A stretch of DNA of 64,000 nucleotides from Streptomyces avicenniae (GTDB taxonomy: Bacteria > Actinomycetota > Actinomycetes > Streptomycetales > Streptomycetaceae), in contig NZ_JOEK01000009.1 of NCBI RefSeq assembly GCF_000719135.1, positions 558,001 through 622,000 of the forward strand, given 5' to 3'. Of this stretch, positions 7,414-14,483 are shown in pieces. Made by a program: the position numbers and the translations under genes. Each line of letters begins with the position of its first letter. Position 1 is the first letter of the stretch. Under the pieces are notes generated by a model. It made no database searches, was not told the DNA's origin, and was given only the letters and a program-made list of their open reading frames with translations.

Positions 7414-8193
7414 GTGGACTTGAACGAAGCGCTGAGGCGGGCTATCTCCGATTCAGGAACAAGCGCACACATGTTGGCGCAAGCCTGCGGTGTCGAGGAT
7501 CGCACTGTCGATCGATGGCTGTTCGAGGGGCGAGTGCCACGTCCGGGAACTCGTGCCGCTGTCGCTGACGAGCTAGGAGTTGATGAGAACGTGCTGTGGC
7601 CCGGCGCTGCGAAGGCCGTGTTGAAGACAGGGGTCGATCGAGAGGTCGTCTCGGTGTATCCGTATCGCTCGGCCTGTCCGTCATCGGTGTGGCGATCACT
7701 CATCACCGATGCCGAAAAGGAGTTGACGTTCGCCGGGTACACCAACTATTTCCTGTGGCTGGACCACGCCAATCTCGCCCAAGTGCTCCGCAGGAAGGCA
7801 CGCGGCGGCGCCGCCGTGCGTTTCTTGCTCGGCGATCCCGACGCCGACCTCACCCGCCGCCGGGAAGCCGTCGAACAGACGGCTCTAACCGTCTCGACGC
7901 GCATCCGCATCACACTCGAACACCTCCAACGCCTCACCGGAACCCCCAGGATCGAGGCCCGCTACAGCGACCACGAGGGACACATCAGCCTCTCGGTCTT
8001 CCGATTCGACGACCAAATGCTCGTCACTCCCCACCTGGCCAACCTCGTCGGTCACGACTCACCCCTGCTCCACCTTCGGCGCCTCCAGGACGACGGCATG
8101 TTCGACCGCTTCGCCTCCCACGTGGAAACCCTCTGGGACGAAGGCCGCCCGGCTTCCCCAGCCGAGGACGACTCGCCTGCCGCGCTTCCCTGA
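7414..8193 (+). CDS. XRE-family regulator with C-terminal PLD-like effector domain
   Basis: From the GTG at 7414 it is 259 residues. The N-terminal about 65 residues form a helix-turn-helix (LNEALRRAISDSGTSAHMLAQ, DRTVDRWLFEGRVPRPGTRAAVADELG). The rest, with AEKELTFAGYTNYFLWLDH and GGAAVRFLLGDPDADLTRRR, resembles the phospholipase-D-like effector domain (DUF5919 type) seen in many actinomycete XRE proteins. No HKD catalytic pair is visible, so sensing rather than hydrolysis is likely. The frame extends back to 7225, but the residues before VDLNEAL look non-coding and overlap the divergent ATPase gene. It is probably the regulator of the DUF397 genes that follow. Confidence 0.8.
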   Translation: MDLNEALRRAISDSGTSAHMLAQACGVEDRTVDRWLFEGRVPRPGTRAAVADELGVDENVLWPGAAKAVLKTGVDREVVSVYPYRSACPSSVWRSLITDAEKELTFAGYTNYFLWLDHANLAQVLRRKARGGAAVRFLLGDPDADLTRRREAVEQTALTVSTRIRITLEHLQRLTGTPRIEARYSDHEGHISLSVFRFDDQMLVTPHLANLVGHDSPLLHLRRLQDDGMFDRFASHVETLWDEGRPASPAEDDSPAALP

Positions 8194-8284
8194 CCGGAGA
8201 ATTAGCGCCGCGCCGGCTGTCTATTCATCGACCAGAGCTGGGTAGAGTCACAACGGCATCGGCTATCAGAGAGGAAGCCAGGAG

Positions 8285-8485
8285 ATGCAAAAGCAGAACG
8301 CAACTTGGCACCGGAGCAGTTACAGCGGCCAGAACGGAGAATGCGTCGAAGCGCGCCACCGCGCCCACGACGGCATCGACCTCCGCGACTCCAAGCACAA
8401 CCACGGCCCCATCATCACCATCGACACCCACAGCTGGACCACATTCACCACCGCCCTGCAGAACGGCGCATTCGACGCGCGCTGA
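8285..8485 (+). CDS. DUF397 protein, copy A
   Basis: A 66-residue DUF397 protein: WHRSSYSGQNGECVE at the start, then GIDLRDSKHNHGPIITI and WTTFTTALQNGAFDAR, matching the family's Trp-Ser-Ser, NCVEVA-like, RDSK and Trp...Phe...G.FD positions. DUF397 proteins are small partners of XRE regulators in Streptomyces developmental loci such as whiJ, where they can modulate the regulator. AGGAG precedes the ATG. Codons 23-59 are almost identical at DNA level to the copy at 8887. Confidence 0.88.
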   Translation: MQKQNATWHRSSYSGQNGECVEARHRAHDGIDLRDSKHNHGPIITIDTHSWTTFTTALQNGAFDAR

Positions 8486-8573
8486 CCATCGCGTCGCGAT
8501 CGAGCACCAGCCCGCCCAGGCCCCGGTGAACTGCACATCTCGTTCGTGAACTCTCGTCAGAGGAACGAAGCGG

Positions 8574-8798
8574 ATGATCAGCAACATCGACGTGACCACC
8601 GCCAAGTGGGTCAAGAGCGAACTGAGCAACGGGACGAACAACTGCCTGGAAGTGGCCTTCGTCGGCGGAGTCGTAGCACTCCGGGACTCCGGGGACGTGG
8701 GCAATCCGGAAGCGAAGGTGCTCATCCTCTCCGAGGACGACTACCGCGCTTTCACCGGTGGCGTGCAGAACGGCCAGAGCAGTTTGCTGCTCCCCTGA
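8574..8798 (+). CDS. DUF397 protein, divergent copy
   Basis: A 74-residue DUF397 member with TTAKWVKSELSNGTNNCLEVAF, VVALRDSGD and LSEDDYRAFTGGVQNG, the full family pattern. It is much more diverged than the two flanking copies and carries the canonical NCLEVA motif, so it is probably the ancestral or functionally distinct partner of the XRE regulator. It lies 88 bp downstream of copy A and 88 bp upstream of copy B on the same strand. Confidence 0.88.
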   Translation: MISNIDVTTAKWVKSELSNGTNNCLEVAFVGGVVALRDSGDVGNPEAKVLILSEDDYRAFTGGVQNGQSSLLLP

Positions 8799-8886
8799 TC
8801 GCCCGCAACTGTCACGCGCCGCCCGGCAGCTGACGGTCGCCCCTCGACCGCCCCTTCCGACCATGCCTCACGAGAGGACAACTGCG

Positions 8887-9087
8887 ATGCAACCGAACGA
8901 GTCCGCATGGTTCACCAGCAGCCACAGCGGCCCGAACGGAGACTGCCTCGCAGCGCGTCACCGCGCCCACGACGGCATCGACCTCCGCGACTCCAAGCAC
9001 AACCACGGCCCCGTCATCACCATCGCCACCCACAGCTGGACCACGTTCACCACCGCCCTGCGCAACGGCACGTTCGAAGCACGCTGA
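8887..9087 (+). CDS. DUF397 protein, copy B (duplicate of copy A)
   Basis: A 66-residue DUF397 protein of the same length as the gene at 8285. Residues 23-42 (ARHRAHDGIDLRDSKHNHGP) are identical in both, and the DNA from about 8953 to 9063 differs from 8351-8461 at only about five positions by eye, mostly silent, while the first 20 codons are clearly diverged. This pattern fits recent duplication with continuing gene conversion of the 3' part. The ATG at 8887 follows GAGAGGAC. A longer frame from 8758 overlaps the previous gene and is not supported. Confidence 0.88.
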   Translation: MQPNESAWFTSSHSGPNGDCLAARHRAHDGIDLRDSKHNHGPVITIATHSWTTFTTALRNGTFEAR

Positions 9088-9147
9088 CGGACACGCGACC
9101 ACCGGCCCGGACTGCGTTCGACGGCGCGCCCGGCGGCGCGGCCTCCG

Positions 9148-10377
9148 TCACGCCTCCTCCTCCCCAACGCCCGACTCGTCCGCGTGCTCGAAAGCGCGGA
9201 AGTGCGCGATCGCGGCGACCATGAGCAGGGCGCACAGGACGAAACAGCCCGCGGCGACGGCGAACGGCGTCTGGAACCCCCACCGCGCCGCCAACACACC
9301 GCCCAGGCCCGCCCCGGCGGACAGGCCGCCGATACCGACCAGGCGCCCGACCGACCCGACGCGCCCCATCATGGCGGCCGGGGTCACCTTCTGCCGGATC
9401 GATGCGGCCATCACGTTCCACACCACCGCGTGTCCGATGTAGGCCGCCAGGAAGAACCCGACGACCCAGACGCTGTCGGACACCGCGATGACGGCGAACG
9501 ACATGGCACCGACGAGCAGCGCGCCGATGACGGTCCCGCTGTAGCCGATCCGCCGTCTCACCGGTGCTGCCACGACGCTGCCGAGCAACCCGCCCACCGC
9601 CGAGGCCGACAGCAGCAACCCGTAACCGGTGGAGTCCAGGCCGAGCACTTCCTCGGCGTACAGCACCAGGTACGAGAACGGGATCATGTAGCCGACGCTC
9701 GCCAGGCCCCCGATCGCGATCAGCGTCCTGACGACGACGTTCGACCACGCCCACGCGGCGCCTTCGCGCACCTGCCGGACGAACCGCTGCCGTTCGCCAC
9801 CGTGTTGGGGCTCGGGAAGCCGGTACGCCCCGCGCAGCCGGACGTACGCCAGCGCCGCCAGCAGGAAGACGCACGTGTTCAGCAGCGACGGCGCGAACGC
9901 CGCCAGCCCGAACAGGAACCCGCCGAGCGGCGGCCCCACGAACTCGTCCACGACCACCTGCGTGCCCGCGATCTGCGCGTTCGCGCGGTCGAGCCTTTCG
10001 GCCGGGACGGCCTGGGGCAGGATGGCGACGGCGGCGCTGTCCGCCAGCGTCTCGATCACCCCCATCACCGCATACACCATGTACAGGACGGTCAGGGTCG
10101 TCGTGTCACTCAGCACCACCAGCGTCAGCACCGCGAACAGCGCGCCACGTGAGAACCCGGCCCCGTAAAGCAGCTTGCGGCGATCGACCCGGTCCACGAG
10201 GACGCCGATGCCGAGCACCGACAGCAGACGCGGCAGCGTGTAGGCGATCGACAGCCCCGCGATCGCGACCGGGTCCTCGGTGAGCGTGGCGGCGAGCAGG
10301 GGCAGCGACACGAAGGTCACGCCGTCGGCCAGGTTGGACGAGGCGTTGCCCGCCCAGATCTTCCGGTAGTCGTCCAC
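9148..10377 (-). CDS. MFS transporter (MFS_3/enterobactin-exporter type)
   Basis: From the GTG at 10377 (AGGGGGG upstream) it is 409 residues with about 11-12 hydrophobic helices. It starts YRKIWAGNASSNLADGVTFV and has the family pieces LADSAAVAILPQAV, LDRANAQIAG, DEFVGPPLGGFLFG and GRVGSVGRLV. These are typical of the Streptomyces MFS branch related to macrolide and enterobactin exporters. The open frame to 10701 adds an unrelated Arg-rich stretch and is rejected. No substrate-specific neighbour is present; general drug or metabolite export is likely. Confidence 0.9.
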   Translation of the reverse strand: MDDYRKIWAGNASSNLADGVTFVSLPLLAATLTEDPVAIAGLSIAYTLPRLLSVLGIGVLVDRVDRRKLLYGAGFSRGALFAVLTLVVLSDTTTLTVLYMVYAVMGVIETLADSAAVAILPQAVPAERLDRANAQIAGTQVVVDEFVGPPLGGFLFGLAAFAPSLLNTCVFLLAALAYVRLRGAYRLPEPQHGGERQRFVRQVREGAAWAWSNVVVRTLIAIGGLASVGYMIPFSYLVLYAEEVLGLDSTGYGLLLSASAVGGLLGSVVAAPVRRRIGYSGTVIGALLVGAMSFAVIAVSDSVWVVGFFLAAYIGHAVVWNVMAASIRQKVTPAAMMGRVGSVGRLVGIGGLSAGAGLGGVLAARWGFQTPFAVAAGCFVLCALLMVAAIAHFRAFEHADESGVGEEEA

Positions 10378-10699
10378 AAGTTGCCCCCCTGGCTCAGCCG
10401 CTCGGACAAGGATGCCTGCGAGCGCACAGCCACTCCGGTCGCGAGCGCGCCGAAGTACCCGACAAAGCGGTCGAGTTGGGTCGCGCCCCAGCACGCGGCG
10501 GGCAGGGATCACGACTTCGCCGCTCGCGTCCGAGGACCCGAACACCAACGGCGACGAATGCCTCACCATGTGTGGGGACAACCAGAGTTCGTAGGCCGAT
10601 GGCGACACGGAAGCGGAACGCCGGACAAACGGGGCCGTCCCCAACTCCGCGCCGATCCGCATCCGCGCGCAGGGTGCCGTTGAAACAGGAAGGCATGTC
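10378..10699. other. 322-bp intergenic region, no gene seen
   Basis: This lies between the divergent MFS start and the broken DUF6879 gene. All six frames give only low-complexity Arg/Ser/Pro translations. AGGAAGG at 10687-10693 is the ribosome site for the gene at 10700. No clear promoter or inverted repeat could be picked out. Confidence 0.5.
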
Positions 10700-11223
10700 A
10701 TGAAGCCGAGCGTTCCGCCGTTCCGTGAGCTGATCGCAGACTGTCACCGCTCCGCCGTGCACCTCGAACTACGCGACACCTACGAGGGGTACGAGGACGG
10801 GGGGGGCACTTCGCCGCCTGGAAGCAGGCCGGTGGGATCACCCCGGCCTTTCTCGCGTACTTCCGCCCGTGGACGGAACTCGTGCAGGAGGCGATCGGTC
10901 GCGGCGTCGAGATGCGCCGGGCCCGTGTCGTGTCCGAGCCGGTCACCGACTACATCCGGTTCGAGCACGACGTCTCGCGCCTCAACCAGGAGGCCGGGGA
11001 ACAGTTGCGGTGGCTGCCGCGCAGGGACGCGGCGACGCTGCTCCTGCCCGGCGCCGACCTGTGGATCTTCGACGACCGGCTGATCAGGTTCGGCCACTTC
11101 GCGGGCGACGGCTCCTCGGTCGGCCAGGAGTTGTGCGACGACCCGGCGGTGATCGCGAAGTTCAGCGCGTCGTTCGAGGCCGTGTGGGAACGAGCCGTCC
11201 CCCACGACAAGTTCACGGTCTGA
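10700..11223 (+). pseudogene. DUF6879-family protein, interrupted by a frameshift at a G8 tract
   Basis: The start MKPSVPPFRELIADCHRSAV is in the frame of the ATG at 10700 and continues to the run of eight G at 10799-10806. The matching continuation (HFAAWKQAGG, then MRRARVVSEPVTDYIRFEHD, EQLRWLPRRDAATLLLPG, WERAVPHDKFTV) is in the +2 frame and runs to 11223. One extra G, giving nine, would restore a protein of about 174 residues collinear with the intact paralogue at 11722. It may be a true pseudogene, a phase-variable gene or a sequencing error in the homopolymer. AGGAAGG precedes the ATG. Confidence 0.85.
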
Positions 11224-11437
11224 CGGCTCCCCCGCTGCGTCAGCTCGTTGCTCAGCACAGGTCACGCGTGTCACGCGCACTCGCCACCAGTCGGCGCGCC
11301 CCACGGCCAGCCTCGCCGAAATGGCGGCCGAGATACCGCTGTCGCGCCACGACGGGCGGCGTGGTCGGCGTGGTCCGAGTGGCAGTCAACGGCCGAAAAT
11401 GTCTACTTGACGCGTCGCACCGCCCGGGCGATGGTCG

Positions 11438-11452
11438 TGCAATCGCATGCAA
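11438..11452. promoter_or_regulatory. GCATGCAA-type site upstream of the DUF6879/XRE operon
   Basis: TGCAATCGCATGCAA lies 25 bp before the ATG at 11478. The same TCGCATGCAA core recurs at 13094 before the graspetide genes. It is a candidate operator for the XRE-DUF5753 protein encoded at 12244, inferred only from repetition and position. Confidence 0.45.
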
Positions 11453-11477
11453 CCACACCGACTACGGGAGAGGCGGC

Positions 11478-11741
11478 ATGAAGTTACGGTTCCTCGGGAT
11501 CATCCCGAACAGCCCGGTGGACGAGTCCCCGACCATCTGGTTGGACGACGAGACCGGCGACCTGCTGATCCAGTCGTACAAGGCCACCGAGACGGAAGTG
11601 AAGGCGTGCCAGGAGATCGGTTCCCTCCCTGGCCACTCCGCGGACGTCCCGGATCACGAGACGATCATCCGGCTCCCGGCAGTGATGCTGAAGTACGTTC
11701 CGCGACCGGAAGGCAGCAACGGTGAAGTACCCCGTCCGTGA
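11478..11741 (+). CDS. small protein of the DUF6879 neighbourhood, with a TTA codon
   Basis: An 87-residue protein starting MKLRFLGIIPNSPVDESP, with TIWLDDETGDLLIQSYKATE and ETIIRLPAVMLKYV. Similar small proteins of this layout are commonly found directly upstream of DUF6879 genes in Streptomyces; no function is assigned. GGGAGAGGCGG precedes the ATG. Codon 3 is TTA (11484-11486), so translation probably depends on the bldA leucyl-tRNA. The end overlaps the GTG of the DUF6879 gene by 20 bp, placing it first in a three-gene operon with the XRE regulator. Confidence 0.75.
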   Translation: MKLRFLGIIPNSPVDESPTIWLDDETGDLLIQSYKATETEVKACQEIGSLPGHSADVPDHETIIRLPAVMLKYVPRPEGSNGEVPRP

Positions 11742-12240
11742 AGGACTGGCGGCGGCCCGGCACTCCGCGATGCACCTGGAGATGCGGGACCGCTACACCC
11801 CGGACGCCCCCGAGTTCGCCCGCTGGCGAGCGGGACATCGCTACGCCGGTGACCACGCCAGGCTGCCTGACTGGTGGGCGGCGTGGGCGGACGTCGTGGG
11901 CGAGACGACGGCGCGCGGAGTCACGATGCGACGCGCCCGCATCGTCTGCGAACCCGTCACCGACTACATCCGGTACGAGCACGACATGACGTTCGCCAAT
12001 GTGGCGGCGGGTGAGCTGGTGCGCTGGCTGCCTCGCCGCGAAGCAGCGGACATCGCGCTGCCCGGGACCGATCTGTGGATGTTCGACGGCTCGACGGTCC
12101 TGTTCACGTTCTTCTCGGGAGACGGGGACGTGGTGGATCGCGAATGGACCACGGAGCCGTCCGTGCTGGCCATGGTGAGCACGGCGTTCGAGACAGTGTG
12201 GGAACGAGCGACACCACATGAGGACTATAAACTGACCTGA
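11722..12240 (+). CDS. DUF6879-family protein (intact copy)
   Basis: A 172-residue DUF6879 protein. Recognisable segments are SAMHLEMRDRYTPD, RGVTMRRARIVCEPVTDYIRYEHD, ELVRWLPRREAADIALPG, DLWMFDGSTVLFTFFSGDG and WERATPHEDYKL. The family is found next to XRE-DUF5753 regulators in Streptomyces and is thought to act as their partner, though its biochemistry is unknown. The GTG at 11722 follows GGAAGGCAGC. It is a full-length paralogue of the frameshifted gene at 10700 and ends 3 bp before the XRE gene. Confidence 0.85.
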   Translation: MKYPVREGLAAARHSAMHLEMRDRYTPDAPEFARWRAGHRYAGDHARLPDWWAAWADVVGETTARGVTMRRARIVCEPVTDYIRYEHDMTFANVAAGELVRWLPRREAADIALPGTDLWMFDGSTVLFTFFSGDGDVVDREWTTEPSVLAMVSTAFETVWERATPHEDYKLT

Positions 12241-12243
12241 ATC

Positions 12244-13092
12244 GTGTCCGATTCAGCGTCATCAAGCGTTCAACGAGCCCGGCGTCTCCTTGCCGACCGC
12301 CTCAGGGAATTGGTCAGGGACGCCGGGCTGGACGGCAAGGATGTGGCCGCCCTCTGCGGGTGGCACCCGTCCAAGGTGTCTCGTATCTCGACGGCGAAGA
12401 CACAGCCCAGCGCCGACGACATCCGCGCCTGGTGCCACGCCTGCGGCGCCGACGACCAGGCGGAAGACCTCGTCGCCACACTGCGGGATGTCGAGGGCAT
12501 GTGGGTGGAGTGGCGGCGCATGGAGCGATCGGGGCTCCGGCGGTCACAGCAGGCGGCACTGCCTCTTTTCGAGCGCACCCACCGGTTCCGCGTCTACTCC
12601 TCCTGGTTGGTACCGGGCCTCCTCCAGACTCACGGATACACCGAGGCCGTGTTGCGCGCGGTTCAACGGCGGCGCGTGCCCGTGGACGACGTGGCCGATG
12701 CCGTCGCCGTACGGATGGAGCGCCAGCGCATACTCCATGACGCGCCACGCACCTTCGCGTTCCTGATCGAGGAATCCGTGCTGAGCAATGGGCTCGGGGA
12801 CGCCGACACGCAGGCCGAACAGTTGGAGCGACTCCTCACGGTCAGCACCCTTCCCCAGATCAGCATCGGCGTCATCCCCACCCGTCTGGAGCGGACACGC
12901 ATGCCCGTGGAAGGCTTCTGGATCTTCGATGCGGGACAGGTCAACGTCGAGTTGGTCTCAGGACATCTCACCCTGACCCAACCCGGTGAAGTGAACGCGT
13001 ACGCCGAGACCTTCGCCGAGTTCGCGCAGATGGCCGTCCACGGTGCACGAGCCCGCGCCTTGATCGTCAGAGCAAGGGACTCGCTCGCCTGA
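12244..13092 (+). CDS. XRE-family regulator with DUF5753 domain
   Basis: A 282-residue protein with an N-terminal helix-turn-helix (LADRLRELVRDAGLDGKDVA, WHPSKVSRISTAKTQP) and a C-terminal DUF5753 sensor domain (FRVYSSWLVPGLLQTHGYTEAVLRA, RMERQRIL, FLIEESVL, LLTVSTLPQISIGVIP, ELVSGHLTLTQPGEV). This is the classic architecture of WhiJ-like regulators that pair with DUF397 or DUF6879 proteins. The GTG start lies 3 bp after the DUF6879 stop, so the two are co-translated. GCATGCAA sites flank the operon, and the regulator may also control the graspetide genes downstream. Confidence 0.9.
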   Translation: MSDSASSSVQRARRLLADRLRELVRDAGLDGKDVAALCGWHPSKVSRISTAKTQPSADDIRAWCHACGADDQAEDLVATLRDVEGMWVEWRRMERSGLRRSQQAALPLFERTHRFRVYSSWLVPGLLQTHGYTEAVLRAVQRRRVPVDDVADAVAVRMERQRILHDAPRTFAFLIEESVLSNGLGDADTQAEQLERLLTVSTLPQISIGVIPTRLERTRMPVEGFWIFDAGQVNVELVSGHLTLTQPGEVNAYAETFAEFAQMAVHGARARALIVRARDSLA

Positions 13093-13093
13093 T

Positions 13094-13117
13094 TCGCATG
13101 CAATCGGATGCAATCGG
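13094..13117. promoter_or_regulatory. tandem ATGCAATCGG repeats upstream of the graspetide genes
   Basis: ATGCAATCGG occurs twice in direct succession at 13098-13107 and 13108-13117, preceded by TCGC at 13094. The TCGCATGCAA core matches the site at 11442-11452 ahead of the XRE operon. The position, just after the regulator gene and about 65-85 bp before the first small ORF, fits an operator of the graspetide promoter. Confidence 0.5.
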
Positions 13118-13180
13118 CTGTGTGGTGAGGTTCGTCCCTTTCTAGTGTCGTCGTGAACCGGACGACATGAAGGGGTCGGC

Positions 13181-13237
13181 ATGAGCAAGCCGCTGCACTG
13201 TCGGCACCGCCAGGAAGCGGAGGCGCAGCACCGATGA
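13181..13237 (+). CDS. 18-aa upstream ORF coupled to the graspetide precursor
   Basis: The peptide MSKPLHCRHRQEAEAQHR is preceded by AAGGGG at a normal distance, and its TGA overlaps the ATG of the precursor gene (ATGA). A still shorter ORF (MKGSA, 13167-13184) ends over its start, giving a cascade of overlapping starts and stops. It could be a translational-coupling leader that sets precursor output. There is no family match, and it may be fortuitous. Confidence 0.4.
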   Translation: MSKPLHCRHRQEAEAQHR

Positions 13238-13506
13238 CACAGTTGCCCGCACCGTGGGGTACTGGCCGGATGGGGCCGTATGCGGCTGCCGTCGAGGTCC
13301 CCCGGTCCACACCCGTGATCGACCCCGAGACGCAGATCGCGCTGATCGTGGACGAGAACGGCCGTACGGTCGAACTCGGCGCCCACGGCACCAGCACCAG
13401 CGGCCTGACGCCCACCACCACCTCGCCGGGCGACGGAGCCGCCCCGGAGGTGGCGTCGGACGCCGACAGCACGGAATCGTACGACCAGGACGAGAGTTCC
13501 GGCTGA
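13234..13506 (+). CDS. graspetide (ATP-grasp-modified RiPP) precursor peptide
   Basis: A 90-residue precursor with the leader signature of the TIGR04186-type family: APWGTGRMGPYAAAVEVP at about residues 6-23, then IDPETQIALIVDENGRTVELG and HGTST. The C-terminal core is Thr/Ser-rich (TSTSGLTPTTTS, 53-64) followed by an acidic stretch with D67, E72, D76, D78, E81, D84, D86 and E87. In this class an ATP-grasp enzyme joins Thr/Ser hydroxyls to Asp/Glu side chains as esters. D67-G68 is a natural aspartimide site for the methyltransferase encoded downstream. Its stop overlaps the maturase ATG. Confidence 0.88.
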   Translation: MTQLPAPWGTGRMGPYAAAVEVPRSTPVIDPETQIALIVDENGRTVELGAHGTSTSGLTPTTTSPGDGAAPEVASDADSTESYDQDESSG

Positions 13507-14483
13507 TGGACGACCCGGGCGGGTCGGTGTTGGTGCTGACGAACCCGTACGACGTGACGGCGGACGTCGTCCTGCGGGTTCTCGCGGAACGCCGGGTCTC
13601 CGTGGTGCGTCTCGACCCCGGCACCGACCTGCACGCGGGTGCCTCGCTGACCGCCACCTACGGGACAGGCGGCCGACGGGGCACCCTGCGTACCGCGACC
13701 CGGAGCGTCCGTACCGGCCGCATCCGGTCCGTCTGGGTACGCAGGCCGTCGCCGCACGACGGGCCTTCGGAACTCGCCGCGCAGGACCGCCGGTTCGCCG
13801 CCGCCCAGTCCCTGTGGGGAGCCGGGGGCATCCTCGCGTCACTCCCGGAGGCGCACTACGTCAATCACCCATGGGCCAACCGCGCGGCCGAGTTCAAGCC
13901 CGCGCAGCTCTCGGCCGCGGAGCGCTGCGGCTTCCCGCTGCCCGACACGATCATCACGAACGATCCTCGCGAAGCCCGCGAGTTCGTCGCCTCACTGCGC
14001 GGGGCGGCGGTCTACAAGCCGCTGTGGAACACGCCTTACCGGGTCGGTGGCGAGCCGCACGGTGTGTGGGTGCGGGACGTCGGCGCGGAGGAGATCACCG
14101 ACGCCGTGTCCCTCTGCCCACACCTGTTCCAGGCGAAGGTGGACAAGGCGTTCGACGCGCGGGTCACGGCCGTCGGGGAGCGCGTCTTCGCGGTCCGTAT
14201 CGACAGCCCTGATCTCGACTGGCGCCGACGGCAGGACCTGATGACGTGCACGCCGATCGAGGTCCCACCGGAAACGGCGCGTTCGATCGTCACCTATCTC
14301 CGTCATTTCGCGCTGGTCCACGGGGCGTTCGACTTCGCCGTGACCGCCGAAGGTTCCTGGTACTTCCTTGAGTGCAACCCGAACGGCCAATGGGCCTGGC
14401 AGCCCCCGGCGACCACCGAGGCGATCGCCCGCGCCCTCGCCGACCAGTTGGAGAAAGGCACGACACGTGAGCACTGCGGCTGA
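13506..14483 (+). CDS. ATP-grasp ribosomal peptide maturase (graspetide synthetase)
   Basis: A 325-residue ATP-grasp ligase of the SAV_5884-type maturase family. It starts with a pre-ATP-grasp domain (VLVLTNPYDVTADVVLRVL, VVRLDPG), contains HPWANRAAEFKPAQLSAAER and AAVYKPLWNTPYRV in the nucleotide-binding part, and ends with the metal/ATP motif YFLECNPNGQWAW. It activates Asp/Glu side chains of the precursor as acyl phosphates, which core Thr/Ser hydroxyls attack to give ester crosslinks. The ATG overlaps the precursor stop, and the 3' end overlaps the methyltransferase by 17 bp. The three genes form one operon. Confidence 0.92.
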   Translation: MDDPGGSVLVLTNPYDVTADVVLRVLAERRVSVVRLDPGTDLHAGASLTATYGTGGRRGTLRTATRSVRTGRIRSVWVRRPSPHDGPSELAAQDRRFAAAQSLWGAGGILASLPEAHYVNHPWANRAAEFKPAQLSAAERCGFPLPDTIITNDPREAREFVASLRGAAVYKPLWNTPYRVGGEPHGVWVRDVGAEEITDAVSLCPHLFQAKVDKAFDARVTAVGERVFAVRIDSPDLDWRRRQDLMTCTPIEVPPETARSIVTYLRHFALVHGAFDFAVTAEGSWYFLECNPNGQWAWQPPATTEAIARALADQLEKGTTREHCG

